Below are positions 32,478 to 43,266 of a stretch of 64,000 nt of DNA, piece after piece. Both the position numbers and the translations under genes were made by a program. Every line of letters starts with the position of its first letter. The first letter of the stretch is position 1. This stretch comes from Volutella citrinella (taxonomy: Eukaryota; Ascomycota; Sordariomycetes; Hypocreales; Nectriaceae). The stretch spans positions 4,898,001-4,962,000 of the forward strand of contig JAWZSP010000004.1 of the NCBI GenBank assembly GCA_034401135.1, given 5' to 3'. A model generated the notes under the pieces. It was given only the letters and a program-made list of their open reading frames with translations. It had not been told where the DNA came from and ran no database searches.

Positions 32478-33779
32478 CTAGGCCAATATATTCACCTTAC
32501 CCTGGGTCCCACCTCTCAAGTTATCAGGACTCGTAAACGTTCCAAACACAACAGCGATAGCGTCGTAGATGTTGAGTTCATTGTGCCCGAGCCACTTCAT
32601 AAAGTCTTCGAAAGATATCTCCTTGACATTTTGCAACTCCTTGCGAGCAGTCTCGAGCTTTTCCATGAGCAGCAGGGGTTGACCGGACCTCTCGAGCCTC
32701 TTGGCATGTGGCATAACGGCAATGCACATATCGAGTATCAGCATCAACCTCGTGGCCGGAATAGCCAATTTTGAAAGCGCCGGAGGTGCTGGTGGAAACA
32801 TTTTTTTAGCCATGGGAAACAGTTTGTTGGCGTACAGTGGCGATGCATGGCAGCCCGTCGGTTGCAAGGTATTCAAAACATCCAGGACGTCGTACTGGTA
32901 GCCCGGGAGCCTCGGCCGTTCATCGTCGGAATCGTCTGAAGAAAGCGAGGACAGCGAGGCGTAGTCTTTGCCGTCATCCGCCGCACTCCCCATCTCGAAA
33001 TCCGTTTCATTCAAGCTCTTGCCCGCCTCTCCATCATTGTCATTCATCTTCTCATGCTCCTCGCGTAGGGCAGTTGATGCCAAGGCACGGAAGATTTGTT
33101 CCAGGATCACCTCTTCGGTTCGGTGGCGGGCAAGCTTGTCCCGTTCGCACCAGAGCATGAACACAGTGTGCCTGCCGCAGAGGAAGGATATGGCGCGAAA
33201 CATGGCATTGGATGTGAGACTGGTATGTCCGGAGTCCTCCGAAGGGGTGTTTAGAAATGGCCATTGGGCGAAGTGAGTGGTCAAGGCCCATAACGCAGGC
33301 ATGGATGCTGCCAAGAGGGGTCGGGACTTGTCAACCCGAGGAATGTGTAGCAAGAGGTATGACTCGAGCGAGCATAATTCCCAAACTACAGAGAGAGGAT
33401 CAGTCGTGGTCTGCGACACTGGATAGATGGAATCGCCGTGTCAAGTAGCACTTACTGTCAGCGGAGATGGAGTGATGAAGATGGATTTTCTGCAGCATCT
33501 CCACTTCTTGTTTTGTGAACACCGCCGATACACCTTCCTTCCCATTCAGTAGTTGCTTTGAAAAGTCGGCAATGATCGATTCTACAAGATTAGTTTGTTA
33601 AACGGGTCATGCATGCCAAAAGCCTTTGAGTCGTGTTAGGGATACGTACCGCGAGTGCTTGTGTCCAGCCACGCTCTTTGCTCCCCATAGAACTTTCCCA
33701 TCTCTCGACAGTGCTTGCATCCAATCGAGAAGTTACTAGCGGAGCTGGCTGAGCCAAATACTCTATTGAGGATACCCAT
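32478..33779 (-). CDS. Conserved fungal protein of unknown function
   Basis: Three exons on the minus strand: 33779-33650, 33581-33456 and 33385-32478; introns 33582-33649 (gtacgt...gtag) and 33386-33455 (gtaagt...gtag). All splices keep frame and give 387 residues. The start MGILNRVFGSAS is followed by CKHCREMGKFYGEQRAWLD, with a CxxC pair; the second splice restores ISADIWELCSLESYLLLHI. The middle holds an acidic Ser/Asp stretch (SLSSLSSDDSDDERP), and the C-terminal part is helical (MLILDMCIAVMPHAKRL, EISFEDFMKWLGHNELNIY). There is no signal peptide or membrane segment. The well-formed text and clean splicing suggest a real, constrained gene. I do not recognise a known domain and assign no function. 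Confidence 0.7.
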
Positions 33780-34220
33780 GGCTGGCAATCTGTGCTGGTC
33801 GGGGCGAGCGTTATTCGTGCTTGGTGTATCGTTGTCGTTAACTCGTTAGCGCAGGCAACGACGACGAGTAGCATCAAAGGGCGGCCTTGCTTCTTGGAGC
33901 TCTGGATAGTTTATATGCAAAGAACAATTTTTCGATGCGTCATCCGCAGCAATCGGCGTCGGGAGGCCTGGAGCGCTGCGCCTTTCGAGCGACGCCCCTC
34001 ATGCGGGACTTTGGTCGAGCCACATCAAAACACTGGCTCCAGGCTCCCTTGTCCGGGGGGGGGGCCCTGTTAGCATGAGCCAATTAACTTGACCCATGTG
34101 TTGTGACCCGCATCAGGCATCCCGTCAGCTTGCCCTGTCAGCCCATCATTGCTGTGACGAAGACCAGCCCCACCAGCATCTCAACTACAGTGTTAGAGTC
34201 ATAATTTATTGACCCCCAAT
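33780..34220. other. Intergenic region with a G10 tract
   Basis: No gene seen. A run of ten G lies at 34055-34064, one of three long G/C homopolymers in this window. Confidence 0.4.
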
Positions 34221-34657
34221 CACATGGTAATGGGCATACAGAACATTCTTCTCGATGACGGCTTCAATTTCGTCGCTGTGATTAACTGGGAACTTGCGCA
34301 ATCGGCACCTTGAGAAGTCAATCATTATCCGATGCCGATCCTACTGATCTCCTCCGACAAGGAAACTGCAGAGATTCTCTACGACCTCGAACACAAGGCC
34401 CACCGCGATTTGTCGCGGCGGTTTGGGGCGAAATTACTGTACCGACAGAAGTTTGAGGAGGCGGAACGAGTGCTGGAAAAGACGGGAAACCGACTGCACT
34501 ACTCATTTGCTGAAGTTCTTGATACGGCCTGGTTGGAAAGATTGGCGTCTTTCATGGCATGGAAGAAGAGCTCACTTACGAGTTGGTCAGGCTAGGATAC
34601 GGGCTAACGGGCCCGGAAGTAAAAGAGTACCTTGAGAAAGTTATTGATACCAAATAA
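34221..34657 (+). pseudogene. C-terminal remnant of an aminoglycoside-phosphotransferase-like (APH) protein
   Basis: The frame reads GIQNILLDDGFNFVAVINWE, the catalytic-core end of fungal APH-family proteins (normally VIDWE; here Asp is Asn). A TGA at 34311-34313 follows in AQSAP-stop-EVNHYPMP, where TGG/Trp is expected. Both differences are G-to-A changes. The frame continues to ~34550 (EEAERVLEKTGNRLHYSF) and then needs a one-base shift to reach MEEELTYELVRLGYG and a stop at 34657. The N-terminal two thirds are missing. A dead gene fragment with nonsense, missense and frameshift damage. Confidence 0.6.
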
Positions 34658-34684
34658 TTTTGATACAATTTATACAACTGTGTA

Positions 34685-36961
34685 TCAGGTGCTCAGGTGT
34701 GACCCTGCCGCAGCCGCCTCTAATCGCTCAAGCACCTCCAAGTGCCAAGAAAACTCTGAAACGCTCAAGCTAAAACGTAGTAAGTTGCGCTTTGCGAGCA
34801 TAATGGTTTCTTCGATATCATCCGGGATTATCGACCGGAAGGCCGGACACGTTGTGACGACTCGAAGGATAATGGCCATTGTAAAGTGGCTAAATTCTTT
34901 GTCAGAGGGAGAATATGGGGGTAAGGGCTTGCAAAACTTACACCATGCCCGATATGAAGAGACAGGTGACGCTGTTGGCCGGGTCGAGGTCAAACACCCT
35001 GATAAAGCCGCGACATCCATCTAGACATAGGGCGCACTTCTTGAGGATGTCGTCCTTGGACGGGTTCGTCTCAATTGTAGCGAGGTTTGCGACGGCGAAG
35101 TCAATCAACGGCCGGTGAATAAAGTAAAGACCCGCATAGTATCGCCCCTTGAGTCTGGTAACGTTCCAGGGGTCGTTGCCCAAGACATTGGATCTGATGA
35201 AGCCAGGCGTAGAGGGAGAATTCGTCTCGATCGGCAAGTGGTACTTGCTGGTCAGCAAGAACTCGGGCAGGTTTTGATACAATGCCGAGTAATGGGACCA
35301 CAGGTCGCTGGTAATTCGGAGCAGCCATGACGCGTAGTTGGGCCGTGACATTCTGTACTGCTCCTTGGTGTCATATACTGCGCTGATGGCCCTGTTTAGC
35401 GCGCGTCGGATGGAAGCATTGGCGCTGATTTGGAAGGCGATGATGGAGGGCAGACACGGTTCTTGATCATTCATCAGAGTGTCGGGCCCTTTTCCGTATT
35501 GTTCTTGGATATCTTGGAAGACTGGGTAGGGGATAAAATCTTCATGTCTTGCGATGCCTGATGGTAGATTGATGGAAATCTCCGAGACAAAGTCGCCCTC
35601 GTAGATGAAAGAAACCCAATAAAGCCGGCGAAACGAGTCTGGGATTTCTTCCCGTGATGTCTTGTTTATTATGGCCCTGGGGATGTGACATGTCAGGTAT
35701 CAAATAGCCAAGAAGAAGACAAGGTTGAACTTACTCTGACGCAATGGCTTCGCATTTAATAGCTGCAGCGTGGGCGTAGTGGAAAGATCCGGTCACATCC
35801 CCTTTTGCTCCAAGGTACAAGCTGTCTGGCAGTCAGAACCATGCCTCACTCGCCGTCAGGGCATCAACGAAACACGCACCTAGCTATCATTACGCACTGG
35901 GCCGCTTCTAATGTGTTGTTTGACGATATCCACCCGAGAAGGAGCTTCGCTTTGCACCACAGTGTCCTCTCATCGGCCTGTCCCGGGACAAGGGGTTGAA
36001 CGGCATGAGGGGTGCCTTGCTCGGCCCTGGTGAGCGAGATTGTGGATTGGCCTGACGAGACAAAAGATGCAAAAGCCAGTACCAAAAGTAGGAGTGCATA
36101 TCGCTCGGCAGATACTGTAGCAAGGCTCTCGCAGTGGTTGCACTCCAGAGACACCACTTCGTCGAGGGCTTTTGTGATGGTTTCCATGGATAGAATGGGG
36201 TAGAAGAGATCAACGTCGGAGAAGTAGACATTGATCAGGTCACGGTATGCCGACACGACTGATGACGATCCAAGACCTGAGTGTCCTGGAAAGAGTCGCC
36301 AGCTTTCGGGCGGGACGCCACCATCAACGTCATGAGAATTAGGCTTAAAGAGGATGTCGGTGGCACCATCACGCGGGGCCCCTGTACTCGATCTGGGATG
36401 GTGACTCGACAGCAATTGCTGGACTATGGGCCAATCGTAGACATGGTTGGAGTTTCCAGTATGAGACAAGGATATCTGAAGCTCGTCATAGTTGGCGCTT
36501 TGGATTGGGGGATTTGGTGGCGCGTCTGGTGAAGGGAATGAAGGATTAGGGGAGGAATTCGATGGCCGGGTAGCACTGTGCGCCAGGGCCACTGGAGAAG
36601 CATCTAGTCTTTCGGGTGCTAGAAGAGGAGACGCAAAGATGCGGTCCTCGAGCTGCTGGATGCGGTCGAGGAGAGCCTGGGTGTTGAGGTCAAGCCGGAG
36701 ATGCTGGACGTCGGGATATGCGCACTCAATCTCCTGCGACAGACACCAGCCACAGCGCGGCCGGGCGCCATCACATCGCGTCTTCCTCCGGGAGCAGTTT
36801 GAGCAAGCCTGCACCGCGCGCAGCCGTCTGCCGGGGTTGCTCGCCGCCGAATGCGACGTCGCCTGCATGCTGATGATGTCGCGTCCGCATGCATGCCAAC
36901 AGTGCAGTGGAGCCTGTGACATGGGATCTGCGGAATGGAATTGGTTCGTCATGGTCGGCAA
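34685..36961 (-). CDS. Zn(II)2Cys6 fungal transcription factor
   Basis: Four exons on the minus strand: 36961-35880, 35821-35735, 35676-34942 and 34889-34685. Introns are 35822-35879 (gtgcgt...acag), 35677-35734 (gtaagt...ccag) and 34890-34941 (gtaagt...ttag). The product has 702 residues from the first ATG; a start at a later Met (residue 14 or 32) is possible. C53, C56, C63, C70, C73 and C80 form the zinc cluster (VQACSNCSRRKTRCDG), then a coiled segment (NTQALLDRIQQLEDRIF) that may dimerise. The large C-terminal half is the fungal-specific regulatory domain, with text such as INVYFSDVDLFYPILS. Its 3' end lies 27 bases from the APH remnant, tail to tail. Target unknown. Confidence 0.82.
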
Positions 36962-37255
36962 TTGCCGGGCAAAGGGTTATCCCGGCCCGTGAGCTACCCT
37001 GGATAGATTAGTGTTTGATCATCAACACGATTCGTCTACGGGTAGTAGGATATAAGATAGAATATAAAACAAAGAGGGGGTTAAGATATTAATCATACAT
37101 TCTTTTGAAGGTTAAACTAACACCAGAGCTTGAGATAGGGTTGCAACTATGCATCGACTGCATAAAGACGGTATTGGTGTTGGGTTAGGACGCTGCCTGC
37201 TTCTCCTGGTCGAACTCACCATCACCGAGAAGCTTGTTCAACTTTAAATGCCTAG
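36962..37255. other. Short A/T-leaning spacer
   Basis: Lies between the regulator start and the truncated amidase. It replaces the missing amidase C-terminal sequence; I see no recognisable insertion. Confidence 0.3.
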
Positions 37256-38128
37256 CTAGCGCCTCGCAGAAGAAGATTTAGCATTGATCGAACGTCTTAA
37301 GGGAGGCAACTTCTGTTGGTGGAACCGTGCAATGTCCGTGGGCAGAGTATAGGAAGTTGGGCGGAAACCGTAGATGTCACAAAATGCGGCCGGGCAGCGG
37401 ATGCGCCCACCAATGTCGGTGCCGACGCCCAATATAGACCCCCTCAAAGCCACCAGAGCGCCTTCGCCACCGCTCGACCCCCCTGATGTCAGATTGATGT
37501 GGGGATTCAGCGTGCGTGCGTAGATGGATAATGTCTCGAGATGCATTAGCGACTGTGGCTGCGTAGGCTTGCAATGCATGACTGCACCAGCCTGTCGAAA
37601 AATGGCAACCATCTGGGAGTCCTTCTCAGCCTTGATGCGAGTGTCAAGGCTTGCAGCCATAGAGAATTGGCCTTTAATTGATACCTTGACCTTGATGCTC
37701 ACGGGGACCCCATGCAGGGGGCCGACTGGTTTGCCCGTCGCCTCCATGTGTGCGTCGAGAGCCTTTGCTTCTTCAAGGGCCTCGTCAAGAAACCACTCAG
37801 TAAGGCAGCAGGTGAGCTGTTGAGCAATGATGGCCCTCTTTCCAAACGCGGCAACGACGTCGACTACCGACAGGGACCTTGATGCAATCGCTTGAGCAAG
37901 GGAGGTGACGTCGTAGTCCTCAGTAATTCTAATCTCCTCCGGCGTCAACATGCTGCAGGTACGAGGAATGCCCGATACATCTTTGGGGGGGGGGGTCATC
38001 AATTGTCGATTGCGGGAGCCTCAAGGAGCTTGGGACCTGTGCGCCGAAATCCACCAGGATGGACGGGCGCAGGCGTAAATAGTTGGCGTGAGCATCGCCA
38101 AATGGGGTGAGGGTTACCACGGGGAGAA
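37256..38128 (-). pseudogene. Truncated amidase-signature protein with lost nucleophile
   Basis: The main frame, from 38002 to 37256, reads as the N-terminal half of a fungal amidase: TPEEIRITEDYDVTSLAQAI, GPLHGVPVSIKVKVSIKG with the catalytic Lys, LTSGGSSGGEGALVAL with the cis-Ser, then GVGTDIGGRIRCPAAF. The nucleophile Ser of GGSxR is Arg here (CGC at 37403-37405). After SYTLPTD the text becomes nonsense and stops, so the C-terminal half is gone (~248 residues against ~530-550 usual). Upstream, SSLRLPQSTIDDP is in another frame across a run of eleven G (37985-37995), so the 5' end is frameshifted too. Not a working amidase. Confidence 0.65.
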
Positions 38129-38503
38129 TGGGAGAGGACATGTTCGAAGGGATGGCGATTTCAGGGCAAGATCTGGGCAAGAAGGGGGCGCCTGGAGCAG
38201 AGACAGCCCGCTCCTTGCACCATCCCGGTCCAACTTAAATAGGGTGAAGCTATGGGTTGGCATTCCGATTGCTGGTATGTCGCCTGATGCGCCCATATAA
38301 AGTCAAGACAAGCGACCTGCGGCTTCAAGTCCCTTTCCACTATCATGCGCAGAGTATTGACCTTCTGCCATACCCTTTCCTCTAGGTTCTGCATCCTGGC
38401 CTGGAGATGCACGCCTTGAATGAACTTTGAGCCCAGAACCATCACTCGTCAATCTCAAGTTTCTCAACTATTCTTTCTACCGAACTCTTTCCCGTGAATC
38501 AGT

Positions 38504-38751
38504 ATGGTTGTCGTTGCAGTGGCTGGCGGTACCGGCGCTGTTGGTCGCCATATTGTGGAAGCCCTCCTTTCACAAGGCAAGCACAAGGTCATTATCTTGA
38601 GCCGCACTGTTTGTCACTTCTCGCTCCACCCACGTTGTTTAGCCTGTGTGACTGTGATCAGTCCAGCGCCAAAAAGGAAGAGGAGCTCGGGGCTCAGATG
38701 ATCGCCACCGATTACAAAGATGTGGCAGCCCTCACCAAAGTCCAATCGTAA
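38504..38751 (+). pseudogene. N-terminal fragment of an NmrA-like NAD(P)-binding protein
   Basis: The ATG at 38504 opens VVVAVAGGTGAVGRHIVEAL, a Rossmann fold start with the NmrA/isoflavone-reductase-like GGTGxxG motif. An intron from 38609 (gtttgt) to 38661 (atcag) joins IILSRT to SSAKKEEELGAQMIATDY. The reading then ends at TAA 38749-38751 after KDVAALTKVQS. Only 64 codons remain of a family that is usually 280-350 residues. The sequence after it shows no further homology, so this is a truncated copy. Confidence 0.55.
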
Positions 38752-39480
38752 AGTACAGATTGTTCACAGCAAAAGATGAGCCTCTAACACATGAGTCTCT
38801 AGTAAGAAATGAAATCAAAGCCGTTTGAGCTAGTGTTATTCGGGGTGCACTCGAGGAAAGTAACTTTCACCATCTTCAGCCGAGGCTCGTGCCAAAATAT
38901 ACGAGCTGCGTAGCTTGTACCCGAACGCCCATCCCTAACTGTTTTTAGTGCCAACACGAGGGACTACTATGTACACACGTCAGCGTCAGCCCCCCGACCT
39001 CCTTCCGTTTTCAGAAACGAGGATAACCCCGTTGGAGCCCAACGGCAATCCAGAGCCGACCGACTATCAAAAACCAAAGTGGACTCTCTTCCAAAAGCCG
39101 GGTAGCCGGAACCAAGATGACAAAGTCCTCCCTCCCACTGTCGTAGCACCGCCAACCGCGAGCCAACTTTCGGCCTGAGTATTCCGTCCTTGCCGCTTAG
39201 TCCGAATTGAAGATGGCTGCACTAGTTCGTGCTGGCGATAGCCGTGGCTCGCCGGGCTACGTCACCGGCGCCGAGCTCAGAACTCTACTGCTCTGTTTGT
39301 TGGAATGCGCACAACGCTGTTGTGTAAGTGGGCGCGGAGAAGAATACTACGGGCCACGGCACAAGGCTATATAAAGCACACTCTGCACCTCAAATTTGCT
39401 GAACCAATTAGTAACACAAGCCTCTTATTCTTGTTTCCTGACTCTTTGAACTCCGTTGCGACCTAAAACAGGCAGGCACT
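38752..39480. other. Intergenic region and amino acid transporter promoter
   Basis: No gene supported. A TATATAAAG box lies at 39368-39376. Confidence 0.4.
39368..39376 (+). promoter_or_regulatory. TATA box of the amino acid transporter gene
   Basis: TATATAAAG about 105 bases upstream of the ATG at 39481, an exact TATA consensus at usual fungal spacing. Confidence 0.5.
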
Positions 39481-41316
39481 ATGTCGAAGATTGGCGCCGG
39501 TACCCTCGCGGTGGACGGCAACACGGACTTGTCCGGCGCCCACGACCGAAGCGAACTTTCGCGAGACGATTCTGCCAACGGCGAGAAAGCTAGAGCTGGC
39601 TCCGTCGGACCTTCAACGGTGGCCAAGCGACCTCAGGACCGCAAGCTGCACGACAAAAACGTCCCCTTTGAGGAGTACTACTTCTATGCGCAGCGCACCC
39701 GCACCGAGGAAGATGCGCAGCCGCTGATAAAGGCAGACAAGAAGTGGTGGTCCATCCTCTTTCCCGCCAAGTCGGAGGGTGGCGTGAAGCAGGTGGACAC
39801 GCACGGCCAGAATCATTACGGCAAGAACCTAAATGATGCAAAGGTGCGCGCCGCAATCACCGACGAGGAGTGGGCGAACGCCTCGCGTGCCCTTCGCACC
39901 GCCACCCGGGGCGCCATCTTCTACCTCATCACCACCGACATCTTGGGTCCCTTTGGTCTGCCCTATTCCTTTGCCACCTTGGGCTGGGGCCCAGGCATCG
40001 CTCTCTTCACCGTCTTTGCTGGCATGGCTGGCTACTCGGGCTACCTGCTCTGGGATGTTTTCCTGGGGCTCGACTCGTACCAGTATCCTATTCACAGCTA
40101 CGGCGACCTGGGTTATCGTCTGTTCGGCCCGTGGATGCGCCACCTATTCAACCTGCTGCAGGCCATCCAGCTGTTACTCAACGTCGGTCTCATTATCATC
40201 TCCAACGGCGAGGCCCTCTCTCAGGCCGTCAAGTTCCAGCTGTGCTTTGCCATCTGCTGCCTGGTGTGGGCCATAGCCGGCTTTGTCCTCGGCCAGGTTC
40301 GCACTCTGCAAAAGTTTGGCTGGCTAGCCAACGCAGCTGTTTGGCTCAACCTCATCTGCATGTTCATCACCATGGGTGGTGCGGCAAACTCACCACCCAA
40401 CTACACCGGTGCCTCGCAGTCGGCCGGCGCATCCATTGGCGACGGTTCAAGCGTTGTACCAGTCAATGGCGTTTATCCTCCTGTCATGACCACGGGCGGG
40501 CTGCCTGTGTCGCCGAGCTTTGCGGGCTCCGTCAGTGGCGCCATGCAGGCCATTTTCGCCTATGGCGGCTCCATGATCTTTCCCGAATTCATGGCTGAGA
40601 TGAAGCGACCCAAGGACTTCCTCACGGCCATGTGGGCTGCCCAAGCCTTCATCTACGTCTGCTACCTCTTCTACGGGCTCTTCATGTACGGCTATCAGGG
40701 TCAGTATGTAATCAACCCCAGCTACTTGGGTATCAGCGGATACAGCATCCAGACTGCTGGCAACGTCTTCGCGATGGTCAGCGCCCTCATCGCCGCCGCC
40801 CTCTACGGTAACATCGGCGTCAAGGTCATCTACAACACCATTCTAGTCGAGTGGTTCCGTGCTCCCAGTATGACGAGCCGCAGCGGCAAGATTATTTTCG
40901 CCGCCATGGTCCCCGTTTACTGGGCCGTTGCATTTGTCATTGCCGCCGGCATCCCCAACTTCTCTGGCCTGACCTCTGTCGTTGCCGCCTTTTGTATCTT
41001 GCAGTTCACCTACACGTTCCCACCCATGCTGTCCATCGCCTTTTGGATCAAGAAGTACTCCATTCAAGATGGAGAAGGCTGGGATCCTGCGACCGGAGTG
41101 GTCAAGCATCATGATGGCGGCTTCAGACGTTCGATGCGCGGTTTCCTTGGCGGCCCAAACCGCCGACGGGGGTTCATCAACATTTTCAACGTGCTGTATT
41201 GCGGCGGTGCGCTTGCTATGGCTGGCCTCGGCGCCTACTCTTCCATTGAGGTTTTGACCAAGGCGTTTGCATCCGAATCGACCAACTCGTACGTGTGCAA
41301 GAGTCCACTCCAGTAA
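39481..41316 (+). CDS. Amino acid transporter, AAAP family
   Basis: A single-exon gene of 611 residues. The first ~130 residues are a soluble tail with charged and phosphorylatable text (HDRSELSRDDSANGEKA). Residues ~140-600 hold about eleven membrane segments beginning RALRTATRGAIFYLITTDIL, then GPFGLPYSFATLGWGPG, the N-terminal signature of the amino acid/auxin permease family (Aa_trans, PF01490). The loop around residues 300-345 is Gly/Ser-rich. The length and long N-terminal tail fit fungal amino acid/proton symporters of this family, in plasma or vacuolar membrane. The substrate is not readable. A TATA box lies at the expected distance. Confidence 0.88.
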   Translation: MSKIGAGTLAVDGNTDLSGAHDRSELSRDDSANGEKARAGSVGPSTVAKRPQDRKLHDKNVPFEEYYFYAQRTRTEEDAQPLIKADKKWWSILFPAKSEGGVKQVDTHGQNHYGKNLNDAKVRAAITDEEWANASRALRTATRGAIFYLITTDILGPFGLPYSFATLGWGPGIALFTVFAGMAGYSGYLLWDVFLGLDSYQYPIHSYGDLGYRLFGPWMRHLFNLLQAIQLLLNVGLIIISNGEALSQAVKFQLCFAICCLVWAIAGFVLGQVRTLQKFGWLANAAVWLNLICMFITMGGAANSPPNYTGASQSAGASIGDGSSVVPVNGVYPPVMTTGGLPVSPSFAGSVSGAMQAIFAYGGSMIFPEFMAEMKRPKDFLTAMWAAQAFIYVCYLFYGLFMYGYQGQYVINPSYLGISGYSIQTAGNVFAMVSALIAAALYGNIGVKVIYNTILVEWFRAPSMTSRSGKIIFAAMVPVYWAVAFVIAAGIPNFSGLTSVVAAFCILQFTYTFPPMLSIAFWIKKYSIQDGEGWDPATGVVKHHDGGFRRSMRGFLGGPNRRRGFINIFNVLYCGGALAMAGLGAYSSIEVLTKAFASESTNSYVCKSPLQ

Positions 41317-41529
41317 TTGTCGGGAAATTGCAAGCAAGCGTTGTGCTTCATACTGTATTATGACAAGTGGTTGGTATGTTGAGTGCATTCTAGTCAACGT
41401 AAGCTTAGTTATTTATACAGTTCCTGATTTATAAAATCCATTTGTTTCTGAGAAGTAGCCTGCTTGTCCTCTCTACCAGGGCAGAAGACGACCCTCGTCG
41501 AATGTGCTGGAGCCACAACTCGACCATAT
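41317..41529. other. Short spacer after the amino acid transporter
   Basis: The 3' flank of the transporter and the tail of the broken carboxypeptidase. Nothing else seen. Confidence 0.3.
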
Positions 41530-42493
41530 TTAGGCTCGATTGCGGTTGGTTGTGAGCAACCTAATAGTTTCAGCATTTGAACGGAACGAACCAAGGAGTT
41601 GTTGAAGGGAGTAAATTACCATCCGACCGGTTTCTTCAATCTCAGCAAGGTAAAGGTTGGAAAATCCTCTGACTCGGCCGCTTCTTTGACCACCGGAAAG
41701 GGTCCATGGAAGCTCCTCCCACGAACCAGCCCGAAATGGCGCCCTGCCCACCCACTTCATACCGCGAAGAGCTTCGAAGACTCCGTCGGGGCCAATCATT
41801 GGGTCAGAATCGCCCACATAGACGAGTACATCAACTGGGTGCAGGAGCCCTGGCTGCGACTCGTCCATACCGCGGGTCGCCTGAAGGATATGCGCCAACT
41901 CTTGCTTAGAGGACGCCATTCCTTCCCCAGTCTCGATATACCATGCTTGACCGCATGGGAAACCCTTGCCCACGAGTCCCTTCGTCCGTTAGTCTGAGCG
42001 GGAACTTGTAGTAACCCGTTCAGCACATCTGGCGAGTTCAAATAAGCCGCTGCTCTGTTCATGTCGGGGTAACATTGCTCAACGCCCTCGCAGCTGTTCC
42101 TCTTGCGATCATAGTCGCTCATGCTTACGCTGTGCAGGGGCGAGGGGAACTTTTCAAAGCATGACTGCCTCGCTGCAGCACAAAGCAGGATTTCCTCGTT
42201 ATTAACTGAGCACACACTGAGTGCCGTCTCACACACGTCGAGACTCTCAAGTGCCTTGTCACAGCTCGTCTGGTTCACACGAGGAGGGAATCGACCGCGG
42301 AAGGCGAAGCAAGATGAGTCGTTCAATGCTGGAAGTTGGACCGCGGGATAGATCAAGGGATGGCCGAGCATAAAAGATCGCAAAGGAACAGGTTCCTTGC
42401 GCGATTTAGAGTTTCCTAAGGGAGCTGACAATAGAACGCGGTTATAGTCGATGACTACTGATGCCAGCGCCGGGATGTTCCGTCCAGTATATG

Positions 42494-42504
42494 ATTCTCC
42501 CCTA
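42494..42504 (+). repeat. Left copy of an 11-base direct repeat (attctccccta), insertion-site duplication
   Basis: attctccccta at the end of the carboxypeptidase homology on the left. The same 11 bases recur at 51605-51615 on the right, both encoding the RGE of the catalytic RGESYTG segment. This is the mark of a simple insertion with target duplication. Confidence 0.65.
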
Positions 42505-42810
42505 TCCCTCTACGCCTCTACGAGGGAATATAATTGTGATAATATGAATTGTGAAATTTTAATAGATAAGGTGACTGGTGGTTTGAATTGCCTTATCAAT
42601 CTAGGCGTATATAGCCTTATTACTACTTATTATATACCTTCTTTTATAGCTTCTCTACTACTTTTATTAGCTTTTTTAATTAATTATTATTATTTTTTTT
42701 TAATTTTATAAAGGATATTTTTTAAGCTTTTATTTCCTTTTTATAAAAAACTAATACTTTTTATAATTTTTATATTAATTTTCTTACTTATTAATTAATA
42801 TTTATATATT

Positions 42811-42815
42811 AAAAG
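42811..42815 (+). repeat. Left target-site duplication AAAAG of the gypsy element
   Basis: AAAAG directly before the left LTR, matched by AAAAG at 51028-51032 directly after the right LTR. Five bases is the usual duplication for gypsy integrases. Confidence 0.75.
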
Positions 42816-43266
42816 TATAATAACCAGGCTGGTTCTAACTATATAAATAGCAGTAATCGTACTAAGGTTTATATTAATAATTATACTAAGATATAATACT
42901 AAGTATTAATTAATATATAAGATAAATATATTATTATATCTAGTAATAAGTAAGGGGTATTATAATAACTAAGTATTATTAATAGTTAAAGAGCTGTTTA
43001 TACTAAATATATACTTCTTTATAAGTCTATATAGTTTATCTAGTCCTTTATTATATAGCTTATTACCTATCCTTTATTTACTTTAAATTACTAAGATTAT
43101 AATAGTAATCTAAGTGATTTATTCTTAATTAGTTTATTAAGTAGGGATTATAAGGATTATATTATAATCTTAGTAATTTAATATTAATTAGCTATAGTTT
43201 ATTATTTAGGTTTTTCTATTCTATATACCCTATATAAGTATAGTATATTAGTATTAGGTTCTAATA
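42816..43266 (-). repeat. Left (3') LTR of the gypsy element
   Basis: 451 bases starting tataataaccagg and ending ggttctaata. Equal in length to the copy at 50577-51027; differences seen between the two are almost all transitions. The expected TG...CA ends appear as TA...TA, as RIP would leave them. Confidence 0.85.
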
